Positions 1 to 13,800 of a stretch of 64,000 nucleotides of DNA are shown one piece after another. Both the position numbers and the translations under genes were made by a program. The notes beneath the pieces are model-generated. The model had not been told where the DNA came from and searched no databases. It saw only the letters and a list, made by a program, of their open reading frames with translations. This stretch comes from Mactromeris polynyma (taxonomy: Eukaryota; Mollusca; Bivalvia; Venerida; Mactridae): NCBI GenBank assembly GCA_032209605.1, contig JASFXZ010000001.1, positions 27,842,619 to 27,906,618 of the forward strand. Reading direction: 5' to 3'. Numbering within the stretch: position 1 is the first letter of the stretch; every line of letters starts with the position of its first letter.

Positions 1-2423
1 GTGTTCAAATTATTAAAAATGGAGTGGCATTGCATTGAATCCATAATAAAATCATCGTTATTGACCTGTTTGAAGAAACAAATAACAGTCTGTTTGAGAT
101 GAATATACCTGCAGTAACCTTTGTGAAATACCTGATGTGTTTTGTATAAAATGTCTACTACTATTTAGTATCTTCCATTTATAGGCATTTACTTGAGGCC
201 ATACTTTTTATATTTTTGTTAAGTGTCAACCTTGCTTCGCAACACCTAGCTACCTATTCGAAAAAACACACAGTCGTTTAAAAAAACGCAAAGCCAGACA
301 ATAGACAATGTATCATTTCACATGTTTTAATGAGATAAACATGATGAAAATATATATAAGTAAATAACTTGTTTTTTTTTAAACATTAAAAGTCTAACAG
401 GAAGACTGACTAGTTTTCACTCAAACATGCAAGTTAACAAAAGATTTACAAAAACATACGTAAAAACGACACAGCGGTTACTTCCCTAGTTTTTTAACTT
501 ACGAAAATGTTAGAGCTCAAAACCAATGCACACACGGACACTTAACACAAATATAAAACAGCATGGCCTGACGATAATGCAGCTTTTTTATGCATTTTCA
601 TCAATAATATTTTAGTAAAATTTTAATCATAATGTCACTATAAGTATAAGGAAAAGTATTTCTGCCAATTTCAGGATAGCATGGAAGATTCTGAAACTCT
701 CCCTGGAACGTCTGGGACATTAGAGGTCTCATTCCATCTTTGATATGAAAATTTAATTATTTATCTATAATTTGCAGCACACACAAATGTGATGGAATTC
801 ACTAAGCCTGCTTTAGAAGGGGAACTAATTTTAGTCATGATTAATGTATATGTGTAAGGTTAACAATATATCATATATATGCATGCAACCATTTCAGGCA
901 ATGTATTAACGTGGTGGTAACAAATATTTGTAAAATCCAATCTCCTATGGATTTGTCTCCCTTTACAAGTCATGAATAGATCTCTGTCTTCACAGTCTTC
1001 TAGTCAGGGCACTCGTTTTGCTATTTTTGGAGCCATTTATGGGTACCATTTCCCTACTAAAATAGTTTTCCCCTATTTTCATTGATAATTCCCCATACCA
1101 GAAAAGGGTAAATTCTTGGAAGATTCAGGGTAAATTCTTGGAAGATTTTCAATGAGAGAATTGCTGCCATTTGTCCAAAATTTGTTAGAGAAGTTCAATT
1201 TCAGTGATATTTTTAATGAAAAATGGATAACGCAATGATAACAATGCTGAATAGTAATTTTATTCATATTATTTAACTAGAATGAAACACCTATGTATTG
1301 ATATAAAAAGATGCTACATTATTATTTAAACAGATTATGTTACAACGCATATGTCTTCCCATCTCATTACTGTGCATCAATTCAGATAGTATAGACGTAT
1401 AAATATAGTGTGTAAACAAAGACTTGTCCGGGATGCACAAAGGCTTGAAAACAGTTGAGCAAAAAGACATTAAATTAGTGAAAAGGCACAAAATACGCAA
1501 ACTGCGAGTCGGCGCAATATTCTCTCGCATATATATGTATCTTCAATGAAATTTAGACGATTTTTGTGTGAGAAATCGCTAAAATCGCTTGCTAGAATTA
1601 TCCCTGAAGATTAGTTGGGGTTGATCTACATTTCTTTGAATATATTAGGACAATCGGACATTTGTAAAAAAAATGGTGTATATCTGTCATTTATGTAATT
1701 GATTAAGATCAGAATAATAAAGTCTAAAATTGATTGCATGAATTTGGCTCAAATTTCTCCTGTTCATCTTTTAAAGATGCAAAATTTCCCCATTTGCGAC
1801 TAGGTATCAGTCCTCAAAACCTGTCCAGTGCTGTGTCAGTATTGCCGGTATTCTGTCATTGTGTATTGTCAGTGATGCGAAGGGTTTTGTATAAATCGTC
1901 CATTTTCCTCTAGTTTTCAGCTAACCTGAGCAAAAAATTATCTGTCCAGATCACCCTGTGTCCGACATTAGCTGCCTTTTTCTTGATACAAGTTCTCATA
2001 AATTGCTGGATAAATGTTCTCCATGTTGGAAGTTGCTTCCACAGAATAGTACTGGTCAAACCCAAGAAAACTGGTCAGGTCCGCTGACCAAATTTATTTA
2101 AATACATGAATCTGTTCTTCTGGATGTCACAAATGATTGTTACTGACAGCATGTTTCATGGTATGTGAATCCTGCATAAATAAATAACATGACAATGTTT
2201 AATGCATGTGATGTTATTCACTATTGAAGTGTGTACATAGTATTTATTTACAGATTAACAGTAAACAAGTATCAACTTAGTGAAACAGCAAATTATTGTT
2301 TGGTTTTCTTCCATTATATGACTTCATTGTAATGATTCCAGTAAATTCTCATGTAGTGAGTGAGACCATTTTCAATTAATTGCTAGGTTTTCATAATTTT
2401 TTCTTATAAAGTGAGATTTAATT
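1..2423. other. No gene recognised; possible SPCS2 upstream or first-intron DNA
   Basis: AT-rich DNA with only short open frames (under 100 codons) that have no recognisable motifs on either strand. SPCS2 lacks its first coding exon in this window, so this stretch could be its first intron or its promoter region. I found no convincing ATG exon with a splice donor in the right phase. Nothing else is visible. Confidence 0.5.
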
Positions 2424-3958
2424 AATACCGGTGTAACAGTCCAGAACTGCCCCGGTCCAGTTCTTCCCCGGGGCAGTTCTGGACCGGTCAAGTTCTTCCC
2501 CGGGGCAGTTCTGGACCGGTCCAGATCTTCCCCGGGGAAGTTCTGGACCAGTCCAGTTCTTCCCCGGGGAAGATCTGGACTAGTCCAGTTCTTCCCCACC
2601 CAGTCCATTTCTTCCCCCCTAGAAAATAATTTTATTTTAAACTTTTTCACACTGGAAATTATCTAATTTTTCATGTTAGGGTGGGGAAGTTCTAGACTGA
2701 TCCAGTTCTTCCCCCCTAGTAAAATATTTTATTTTCAACTTTCTGCTAGTCTATTTCTTCTCCCCTAGTTAAATACTTTATTTGTGTCAAGGTGGGGAAG
2801 TTCTGGACTAGTCCAGTTCTTCTCCCCTTGTAAAATATTATTATTTTTGCGCTTTATGGTGGGGAAGTTCTGGACTAGTCCAGTTCTTCTCCCCTTGTAA
2901 AATATTATTATTTTTGTCTTAGGGTGGGGAAGTTCTGGACTAGTCCAGTTCTTCTCCCCTTGTAAAATATTATTATTTTTGTCTTAGGGTGGGGAAGTTC
3001 TGGACTAGTCCAGTTCTTCTCCCCTTGTAAAATATTATTATTTTTGTCTTAGGGTGGGGAAGTTCTGGACTAGTCCAGTTCTTCTCCCCTTGTAAAATAT
3101 TATTATTTTTGTCTTAGGGTGGGGAAGTTCTGGACTAGTCCAGTTCTTCTCCCCTTGGAAATTATTTCATTTTTTCGTCTTAGGGTGGGGAAGTTCTGGA
3201 CTAGTCCAGTTCTTCTCCCCTACAAAATTATCTTATCTTTCATATTAGGGCAGGGTAGTTCTTGACTAGTCCATTTCTTTTCCCCTTGTAAAATATTATT
3301 CTTTTTGTCTTAGGTGGGGAAGTTCTGGACTTCCCCACACTGACACAAATAATAAAGTATTTAACTAGGTCAGAACAGAATTAAGACCAGCTGAAAGTTG
3401 AAAAAATAAAATAATTTCCTAGGGGGGAAGAACTGGACCGGTCCAGAACTTCCCCACCCTAACATGAAAAATAAGAACATTTTCAAGGTTAAAAAGTTGA
3501 AAATAAAATAATTTCCTAGGGGGGAAGAACTGGGCCGGTCAAGAACTTTCCCACCCTCACACAAAAATTAGATAATTTCCAGGGCGTGAAAGTTGAAAAT
3601 AAAATAATTTCCTAGGGGGGAAGAACTGGACCGGTCCAGAATTTCCCCACCCTAACATGAAAAATAAGAACATTTTCAAGGTTAAAAAGTTGAAAATAAA
3701 ATAATTTCCTAGGGGGGAAGAACTGGGCCGGTCAAGAACTTTCCCACCCTCACACAAAAAATTAGATAATTTCCAGGGCGTGAAAGTTGAAAATAAAATA
3801 ATTTCCTAGGGGGGAAGAACTGGACCGGTCCAGAACTTCCCCGGGGAAGAAACAGACTGGGTGGGGAAGAACTGGACTAGTCCAAAACCTCCCCGGGGAA
3901 GAACTGGACCGGTCCAGTTCTTGACTGGGGGGAAGAACTGGCCTGTTACACCGGTATT
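2424..3958. mobile_element. Foldback-like element: chain of palindromes between inverted ends
   Basis: The ends are inverted copies of a 16-bp sequence (AATACCGGTGTAACAG at 2424–2439; its reverse complement at 3943–3958). Read as CCGGTGTAACAG, the inverted repeat is flanked by TA on both sides. The inside is built from units of about 65 bp, each centred on a perfect palindrome CTGGACTAGTCCAG or CTGGACCGGTCCAG. Near both ends these alternate with TTCCCCGGGGAA. Units in the left half (about 2590–3330) run as GGTGGGGAAGTTCTGG; units in the right half (about 3400–3900) are in the opposite orientation, so the whole element can fold back on itself. No transposase is visible. The short open frames inside are by-products of the repeats. 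A TA target duplication would suit a Tc1/mariner or pogo-type non-autonomous element, but the family is not proven. Confidence 0.7.
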
Positions 3959-4505
3959 CCTGAAATTTGTTTATGTACATTTTACTTGGCATGTCAGGCT
4001 TTTTTTGTAAGAAAAAAAATGTTGTGACAAAAAAATGGTTGAAATTAATAGTTAATTAATTTACACTGGCCTATCATTATATCTGATATCTTAGAATTGT
4101 TAGCTTTAGCTGCCAGTGGTAAACTTTACAGTCAGTCCTGTAACTGGAACCAAAGATATATTTCTTGGCCTGACAAAAGTGTACACTATGATATATCCTG
4201 CTGAAAATTGCATTTTTTGCTGAATGGTAATGTAGTTTTAGAGGGGGTTAAAGCTTATGACGACTGTCATAGATACATATTTATGGGGATTGTTGCTTTG
4301 GACTATGGGTCATATACTGTTTGAGTAGTTGTACTGTACCTAACAATGTTTTGCTGTAATAGATGACAATGCAGCTGACACACCAAGGGGATTTAGACAA
4401 GCTGCAAAAGTTGATGTCTAGGCCTCACCCCAGTTTTGTCTTCAGTCTCCAGCATCCCTTTTATGTAAGAAGTCCACTTCCTTGGTATTGGTCTCACTGA
4501 TCAGA

Positions 4506-4677
4506 ATATGCCTGTCTGGAACCTACCACTGTAAAAAGTCCCCTCTAAATATGCCTGTCTGGAACCTACCACTATCAAAAGTCCCCTCTAGATATGCCTG
4601 TCGGGAACATTCCACTATCAAAAGTCCCCTCTAGATATGCCTGTCTGGAACATTCCACTATCAAAAGTCTCCTCTAG
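4506..4677. repeat. 43-bp tandem repeat, 4 copies
   Basis: Units begin at 4506, 4549, 4592 and 4635, an exact 43-bp period. Each carries ATATGCCTGT, CCACTATCAAAAG and CCCCTCTA with few substitutions. No coding potential is seen. Confidence 0.9.
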
Positions 4678-5548
4678 ATATTACTGTTGCCCCCTTCCAT
4701 TTGCAAAACATTGATAGTTACATAATTTGTACAAACAAGTGTATTTATAGGTTCATTATATTACATAGTTCATATGGTATTGGTGGTATATACTGGATAA
4801 CCAATGGGCTTGGTTTAATGTTAATGATAAACATTGTATTTCAGCATTGTAAGGAAATTTATACTTATCACTCATGAGCCATGGTTGAGTGTTTGATGTT
4901 ATATTATACTTGAACACCTTGAAGGATTTTGTTGGAATTTGTGTCATACTAGAATCTTAAAATACTCTTGTTTATCTAGTTTTTTATTACTATGGACCAC
5001 TATTCATTTGCAATTGTCTAATTTTCTGATGAAATTAGCATATTGATTTCAACGCAATTCAAAATTCTCTGTAATGTTAAGTACAATATGGCATCAAAAT
5101 TGCAATAGCAAATATGACCAATTTTGCAAAAATAAGTACTCAAAGACATAGTGGTCTACAGTTATTTCATGGTTATTTGGTTAACATGCATCAAAATCTC
5201 ACTTCAAACATGAAATCCACAGAATCCTAAGCATGAATAATTTATCTTTCAAACGACACCTACTTTATGCAAGTCCGTCGAGAATTGGCTAAGTTCTCAG
5301 AAATGCAGCAAAATGTGCACACGCCAAAAACCGCGTTGATTTGCTTTTATATCAGAGGGTGGCAAAAAACGGGTCATTTTCTCAACGTGTAAAAGTGGTA
5401 TTCAGAAAAATCGTTATAAAGAAAAAACAACCTATTGACCTTAATATTATTATGTGAAGGACAAAATGCTATACTTCTGTTCTAATCTTTCTCTTGTATT
5501 TATAATCAAAGTCTAATGTTGATATTGGTATCAATATTTTTATTTAAG
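4678..5548. other. Non-coding stretch before the first recognised SPCS2 exon
   Basis: AT-rich sequence with no recognisable gene or repeat. It ends in the splice acceptor TATTTAAG directly before 5549, so at least its 3' part is intron. Confidence 0.6.
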
Positions 5549-8500
5549 TGGAAGACTATCGAAGAGAAACCAGTGAAAATAGATAAATGGGACAATGCTG
5601 CTTTGAAAAATGCTCTTGATGATGGCGCTAAAAAGGTAAGTACAGGACTGGTATTAATCAATAATTACTAATTACTAGTAATTAAAGATAAAAAATGAGT
5701 CTCATTGGTTGTTTCTGAGCACTGTCTAAAAATTGACCAATGGCAAGACTGGTCTCCCAACTCAATTTATAATCTCAGACCCATGACTTGTTGCTATATT
5801 TAGTCTTGGACTATACCTGGTTCTTTGCCAAGTTGAACCGTATTCTATCAATCTGGTCAAAAATATACCCTGTCTGGTAAACATTTGAAACTTTCTTCAA
5901 GCAAAGAAGAAAACAATTACAACTGCATGGTATGGTGAAGGCTAGTACTATTAGACCTCTAAAAATTCTAAACATAATGCAGTATTCTCTATTCTGTCTA
6001 TATCCTTGTGTGTAATTATTGTTTCATTATTTCTGGTAGAATACTGAATTATACACATGAACTGGGTATGTTACAGGTAGTTCAGGTGCTGCTAAAATAT
6101 TCTTATTAGTTGTTAATGTTTTTTTTACCTGTTCTAAGCAAGTGAACAATTAAATCTTGAGATAAAAATCTTCAAGGTAATTGTAAGAGGTTTTTAATGG
6201 CATATGTCTGTTACTGGTACTATGTGTGAGTTATTTATGGCCATTAAATCTGTAAGTAAGGACTTGGTGATAGGAATGTGAAATTGTATAAATGTGAAAT
6301 TGTATCACCATTTCTGTATTTTAGATTAGCAATATTCTGTTCCTTCTTAGAAACATTTGTTTCTGGATCAACAAGAAATATATTACTCATAAAAGGATGC
6401 TAATGTTCATCATCAATAAGTGGTCTTGTCACTTGATACTCTCATTTAGTTTTTTGTTTGGCATTTCATGGACATTGAAGCAAACAATCCATACCAATGT
6501 GGAAATGTCATGGGGTCCTCTGTATCATCGAGTATCTGCAGTGATATTCCTTGAAAATGTATTTCTATGGTAGAAAACAATTATTCATACTCATCTATAT
6601 GATCTATATACCACGTTTGACAGACTTTCCATTGTCAATTGCTCTATCCAATGCTGTTTATAGTGTTATCTTCAAAATGTAGCACATCTGGTATTTCTCA
6701 AGTTGTAAAGCACTTGAATGGGGGTCATTGGTTGGATACTGGGCAAGGCGTATGATATCTGTTACAATTTAACTGAAGTTATTACATTCAAAGACATTTC
6801 CCCTCCACTTCTGCTTCCTGTCAGTAAGTTGTCAGTTTCTTGTGGAAGAACATGTTAGTAAGGGTTTGTTAACCCAGGAACACTTGTTAGGTCAAGTGAC
6901 CTCTGTACATATCTGAACTACTATTGAAAAACAGCGTAAAACTCTTGAACAAACCTACAAAACAATGTTAAGAATGTAACAATAGGGGATGGTGTGCTTA
7001 TAATTAATTATATTAATTTATATTTCAGGTGATGTTGGACAAGTTTGGATTTAAGGAGAGTCACAATCTTATGGATGGACGTCTCCTTATTTGTACAGTA
7101 GCTGTTGGATTCGCCATGTTTGCATTATTATGGGACTACTTTAATCCATTCCCTGAATCTCGTCCTGTACTCATCATGTGTGTCTTATCGTATCCTTTCA
7201 TTGCTTATACATTTGTTACACATATAAACATCCTACAATTTAAAAGTTGACGAGTGTATGAATTTATTATAGGACATTGCAACAAAGTAAATAAAATAAA
7301 AACACATGGCATCAAAATGTGCACATTACTTTGCTTGTGCAACGCATATATCTCCTGTACATTGCAATCTCTCCAGAAGAGGTGCAAATTCTGGGTGTTG
7401 TTGAGAGGTTGCTATTCTGGAGAGATGATAAATATTGGTAGTAAGTTTTACTACATCAAAATAGATAATTTAGTTGAAGATCAGTTGTTGCCCAATAGAG
7501 GGCGTGTCTGGTGAGGTTGCACAGTATTATTACCTCCAGAGGCAACAAACACAAATGAAATGTAACATTATAAATGCATCCCAGTCTGTATCAAATGAAC
7601 AAACCAATAAATGACTAAAACTTTTATCTAATCCAAACTCCAAAGTCTTTAATCTGCAGCGGGAAGCATGACATATATATTATTCTCCAAGTTTTATTTT
7701 ACTATCAATGTATTTAAACATGTACCATTATTGTATCACATTTATTAATCCTTAACGAGTATTAAGATATTTTGTACTTATGGGTGTATTGACAATTTAT
7801 ACCACTTATCTAGAAAAGGGAATTTTCCTGGTTTCCCTAGACAAGGACAAAGCTGGTGTGGACCCAGACAATAGATGGGAGTTAGCCTCAATTCTCAAGA
7901 AGTAAGTGTCTGTGCACTATTCAGAATATCTACCATGAATTTCATGAGAACTCACCTTTTATCAAATTATTTAATTATTATGTTGTATCAGGAAAGGTTA
8001 GTTTGTAACACACTATTTACAGTTGTGTTAAGACTTGTAAATATACTTTTAAAATGTAACTGAAATTGAGTTATTGTTACTAATAATCCCTGTCCATTGG
8101 TCGCACCTGTTCTAAACTATTCTTCTAAATTCTTGGCCTATCAATGTTTTGTCCTGCAGGAGGAAGAGGGCAATTATCTGATGTTTCTTTTGTGTTAAAA
8201 CGTCTCACGAAGCTGGTTTGCCTATGTTGATCTTTAGTGCATCAATTGAGGACCAAATTACTAGGATGTAATTCATGATGTTTAGATATCTATACAGTGC
8301 AGTGTAAGCAAATGCAGCTAGTCTTTACCAGATAAAAAATATTTGTTATCGTAAATTTTGCCTTGTTTGTCAGATGTACTATTAACCAGAGATGTTATTG
8401 GTCTGATGCATTCTACTTACTCACTTGTTTTCCAATTTTTATTCATGTTGAAAATTAAATATTTACTCTTAGAAAAACAAGTTAGAACCAGTTTGAAACT

Positions 8501-9510
8501 AGGAATGCCGTCATATTTACATAAAATTCCTGGCTCTGCTTTCATCGTGTCTTGATCCTGTTTGCTTGCAGTATTGTACACAATGTACTCTGTTTGTGTT
8601 GGGTAGGTATACATGTTGGCTGTGATTATGTACGTCACTCAGAACTTTGCTTAGTCTACTCTGTTTAGTCTTGAGTGAAGAGTTTTGAGTGTGCATAATG
8701 GATAACAATGCTGATGATGTATAGAGTGGTCCGCTTTGAGATTTGAGTGTGAATCTGAGATTTGAGTGTGTATCTGAGATTTGAGAGTGAATCTGAGATT
8801 TGAGTGTGAATCTGAGATTTGAGTGAAAGTGCGGTATGCCAATGATTATAGTTCCAGGCCCCGCGGCAGCACAATGATTATAGTTCCAGGCCCCGCTGCA
8901 GCACAATGATTATAGCTCCAGGCCCCGCTGCAGCACAATGATTATAGTTCCAGGCCCCGCTGCAGCACAATGATTATAGTTCCAGGCCCCGCTGCAGCAC
9001 AATGATTATAGTTCCAGGCCCCGCTGCAGCACAATGATTATAGTTCCAGGCCCCGCTGCAGCACAATTATTATAGTTCCAGGCCCCGCTGCAGCACAATG
9101 ATTATAGTTCCAGGCCCCGCTGCAGCACAATGATTATAGTTCCAGGCCCCGCTGCAGCACAATGATTATAGTTCCAGGCCCCGCTGCAGCACAATGATTA
9201 TAGCTCCAGGCCCCGCTGCAGCACAATGATTATAGTTCCAGGCCCTGCTGCAGCATTGGATATAATACAGTTCATCTGTCTTCATTTGCTATGTGTATTT
9301 TAAACGATTCTTATTATTAATTTCAGGTATGATGATGATTATACTTTAGCCATGACATACACTGACGGAACTACTGGACGGTCAAGATCTGATAAAATCA
9401 CAAAATCTGTGGCTGAATATTTTGACGAAAATGGCACACTTTGTGTAGATCGATTTGAACCAGAAGTTCGAATGTTACAGAATCGAATTGCTACTAGCAA
9501 GAAAGAATGA
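5549..9510 (+). CDS. SPCS2: Signal peptidase complex subunit 2 (SPC25), lacking first exon
   Basis: Coding exons: 5549–5635, 7029–7189, 7767–7901 and 9327–9510, with stop TGA at 9508–9510. All have GT–AG borders and phases that join cleanly (0, 2, 2), giving 159 codons plus the stop. Human SPCS2 is about 226 residues, so roughly the first 35 are missing; the initiating exon was not found. Diagnostic stretches include [35 protein letters not shown] and [12 protein letters not shown]. Two membrane segments are visible: exon 2 ([16 protein letters not shown]), and one spanning the exon 2/3 junction ([19 protein letters not shown]). This is the family topology, with both ends cytosolic. SPCS2 is a non-catalytic subunit of the ER signal peptidase complex and is thought to help couple it to the Sec61 translocon. 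An open frame running from exon 2 into the intron is only read-through. Identity is firm; the 5' end is incomplete. Confidence 0.95.
8738..8829. repeat. 19-bp tandem repeat in SPCS2 last intron
   Basis: About 4.8 copies of GAGATTTGAGTGTGAATCT with single-base differences. It lies directly before the 32-bp array. Minus-strand open frames across it are repeat artefacts. Confidence 0.85.
8840..9254. repeat. 32-bp GC-rich minisatellite, about 13 copies
   Basis: Near-identical units of 32 bp containing AATGATTATAGTTCCAGG followed by CCCCGCTGCAGC. The array ends about 70 bp before the SPCS2 last-exon acceptor at 9326. Every unit carries CTGCAG (PstI) and is much more GC-rich than the surrounding DNA. 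The strong copy identity implies recent amplification. Confidence 0.95.
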
Positions 9511-10870
9511 CTGCATGTTAAACATGTCTAGAAAAAATTGTCATGGGGATGTGTTTGTGTATGTGTGTATAATGTGATGTAATATGGCATCATTTTAATG
9601 TGTTAAGTCAAATCTGTCTGTCTTTCTGTATCTGATGTTTGTACAATATGATATCACTAAAGATGTTATTGCCTCAGGTTGTAGTATCAGTCGGACTCTT
9701 GTTTATCTCATTAGTTATTTCTCGATACTTCATAAAAGTTTATTTAGCTCAGTTACAGCTAGAATTTTTTTGGCAAAACTGTAGGATGAGGAAACATCAA
9801 CTTTGACTTCTTGCGAATTCTAGTTGATACCACATTTGTTTAGTTAAATTTAATGACCATCTTGTTTTACAAGTATAATACGAGCACTTTCTCTTTAAAA
9901 AATATCTAATAATTGTTTATCCATGTTTTGAATTTTAACATGATATCTTTTTATAAATAATCTTGATATCAAGGGTTCTGCGCAAAGATGTAGTAACTCA
10001 TCTTTGGTAATGGGGCAGTTGCAAATAGTTCGCACCAAAATCCTCCGTCATAGTTTGTATTTATCAAATCATAATCAGGCGATACATCAAAAACTAAACA
10101 TTTCTTTATTCCATTCCATTGGATTTTATGCATACATACTCATTTGTATATAAATAGTAGATGGTTGGTTATCTGATAGATGTTGCATGTTCAAGTTGAC
10201 ATCCCAACTGTCCGTATATGTATTGAACTGATGCTGATTTTCTGCAATTGATTTACAGATTTTTTTGTTGAAAAAATGTTTGTCAGATAAGTGTTTTTTA
10301 GTGCAAAAGTTTCATACATATTTGGTCAACTGAATGCTGGAAATATGGGGTTGTTAGTTGACTGAACCTTCTTCAGTACGTGTAGTTTTGTCTGTTAGTG
10401 TTCATTTTTGTCATGTGTTTCGATATCAAAAACATCAGATGATAATTTATGCCAAGTTACCTAAGTTTGTTTGTGACTTTAGTATTGAAAGCTATGTTGA
10501 ATCATTTTGTAAGTTACATGTGCTAAGAGAAACAGTATGAATATCTCATGAGGTGGTGTGGTTGTAACCTTTACAATGTTCAAATCCATGACCTCTTGGG
10601 TGAGGAGTCGTCATCTTTCCCATTGTACTGTAGTTCCCTTTTAGTGTTACTCTATTTGGTGATTTTTCTTGAAACGTTGAATCCCAAGTTTCAGGAAATA
10701 TTAGCCACTTGTGGGCTATAATGCATTTGTTACTAACCTAATGATATAAGTCTGTAATGTGTGTTTTATTTGTTTTAATGAAATATGTGAAAATCACAGT
10801 GCATGATTTGTTCATCCGTTTCTAGTCTGTAAACAAATTAAGTGTATTAAAAATACTTGTAATTACAAAA
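9511..10870 (+). other. Probable SPCS2 3' untranslated region
   Basis: Follows the SPCS2 stop without any further recognisable exon. An ATTAAA signal at 10846–10851 lies about 20 bases before a plausible cleavage region. The extent is inferred; transcript data would be needed to fix it. Confidence 0.45.
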
Positions 10871-13800
10871 TTGTTGCTTATTTTCTATTTATTGGTTATA
10901 CATGTAGTTATGGTTCAAAATAGGCATGTCACTGATCCAAACATGTTCACATTCATGGTATTGATATATCAAAAGAAAAATATGATGTATTGATTATATT
11001 TCTAAATTCCTTTAATACACTATTAACTCTATTTTTCTGTACATTTAGGTGTGTATGTCCTACTTCTTATTACAACAAGATGCCATTTAAGTAATTAATC
11101 AATATTTCTAACTTCAAAGCACTGTATTATATTGCCAACATTTGGAATGCACTGTCCAATAGAGCAGTATTTAACAAGTGGCAGACTACGGAGCAATGTA
11201 ATGCTATTTTGGTACATACTTAGACTGTGCCCTTTCTCCTATAATTCCCACCATAACATTGATACATTGTGAATCAATGATTGATTGACAGAAAAAAATG
11301 GTTGATATATCGATGGTATCAATGACGGCCCTAGTTCAGAATATCAAAAATGTAATAAATGTTGTTGCAATGTACGAGAAATTGGATCACGGTAAATATC
11401 ATTTTAAGTCAGAAATTATGGGTTCTAAAATTGTACCCGGGTACCCCTCAAAATGCATTGAGGAACATTCCTAAGTTGAAATCCATGTTCGTCTGATTTA
11501 CTACCTGAATTTTTTGTTACTACGTTTTGGCGCTATTTGTGTTGATGATTTGACATATGTGCACAAATCCCTCCACTTGGAATTGTTATTTACTCACAGA
11601 TTGGAAAAATAATGGAACAAATGCATGTTTTGCAATTTGTTAAATTATCTCCCTTTGATTGCATTTTTACAACATTGGTGACTATCTTGTGAAACCGCTA
11701 GTCTTGAAAGCTTCCTTTTTCATATGCTTTTGTGGACTGTTTATACACAACTTTATACCTTGGAACGTTGAAGTCAATATGTCCAATATATGGGTGGGCA
11801 CTTTTTGTTGTCGGCATAATTTCGAGCCATACTCTCAATATGCGAAGAAAATATTAAGAAACTCTAAAAAAATGTTGGGATAATACAGAATATTGTTAAG
11901 GATTATGTTGGAAAATGTACCAAATAGCATGAACTGTCTGCACGACAATTTCTTACTAATTTTCAAAATTTTCTTTTACAACACCATTGTTGAGAGAGTG
12001 AATTTTGTTGTCCAAATCCCACACTAGGTTTTCAGTTTTACGGCGTTTTTTTCTCGGGAAATTACTCCTAGACAGTTGTCTCCATGCACAAAGTGTGATC
12101 CTCTAGCTGTTCTGTTCTGATCGAATTCCTCGCAGCAGTTACTTCCCTTTGCGTTTGATTAGATCTGTGCTCGGCACCAGAAAATTACTACGCGGAGTTT
12201 TCGTTCTGACAAGACATGCTCGAAAATGTTCACATGATCAGCTAAGAGTAAAACAAACTTTCAAGTCATCTTTCGAGTTAAATAAGCAATTTTGGGGACA
12301 AAAAGAGAGCGAGTTGTGGTCAAAGGACAGTTTGCATGCATCCTTGAAAAGTTGAACCGTCGTGCTTTATTGGGCTGAATAGACAAGACATGAATGATTG
12401 CATAGCATTTGAATAGCTTCAATGATTTGTATGCAACTAATTGAATAAAGAAATGGCAAAAATGAATAAAAAGCGCGTGGCAACAACTTTAAGCCATCGC
12501 CAGGCTACACGTCATTCAATATACATCGCTGCGTACACATGGTTATCAAAAATAGAAAAGTAAAACCACGAAGAATGCAATAATCAACAGTTGAGTATGT
12601 GTATACACTCTGGAAATAACTTTTCTGGAAATAAACTGCTTCAACATTTACTCGATTGCTTCTGAAACGCCAGATGCACAACAAGCGTTATAGAAAATGG
12701 TGTTTTCCCGGGGTATCATGCCCCTAGATCAGCTCTGCCTACGCCCATGATCGCACGAAACAGCCAGTGCACCTTCAAACTAAACCTGGTCAGTAGTGTA
12801 GCAACGTCATCAAGGAAATAACTGAACCTTGACAGATGAAAATCAGAGATTTGGTGAATGTCTTGTACTGTCGCATAATAAAGAAGATGAGAAAAGAAAG
12901 GAAAATTAGGTGATAGAAGAATGGATGGATAAGCTAATTTGCACAATGATGAGGCACATGAAACAAGAAGGGTTTTAAAGGTTCAGATTACATGTACGGC
13001 ATAACTCTTTAAATTTATTAAATATTTAGTAATTGTTTATTTATTTACTGAAACATTAGCGTATCGTAGATGTTACACATATCCATACACGTTGTATTTC
13101 TACATAAATTAGTTTAAGATAAGATCACTGACACTTAGTTGCCGTTGAATGATCATTTATATTCAAGTGATTAAGCAGACAGTGCATGCGTGATAACATG
13201 CCATTAATTTGTGAAGAAACGAAATTAATTTATCGGTCGCATTTCGTGAAATATAACAATGAATTTAGTGTAAATGTGTATACAAGTTTATGAGCACCAA
13301 CAATCGGCAATTAAATTATACTAGTCTAGCCGGTTTTTCAAGTATGTTTTACTTTATATTTTTTTATGAGAGTTTTCGCTCTGTCCGTGACACTTTCAAA
13401 TTTTGACGCGAGTTCTATATTTTTTACGATTGCGCTTTCTTCTTTAAACAGACAAAGGTTTCCGCGGAATGTTGTTGAACGGCCCTTTTTTTCACGATTT
13501 ATTCGGTTGTTGGTGTCCGTAAATTGCCACAATACACTACAACCAAATATGCAAACATATTCCGGTAGATCTACATAAATCGTTAGAAAAATGTATAAAG
13601 GTTATGCTTTGGCGTCGGGTGGTATCATTATGATATGCCACCATAAAATATTACTCACCAAACTAGACAGATCTATACATGACTACTTTTCAGTATAAAT
13701 TTACGTCTGATTACACAATGTACGCATTCATTAGACGTCCTATAGGGAACAACGTTAGTCCTAATGTGCTATGCAAGAGCGTTCACTGGCTATATAACCA

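Noticed and set aside
7254..7514. 86-codon frame after SPCS2 exon 2
   Set aside because: Lies in the intron between well-phased exons and has no recognisable motif.
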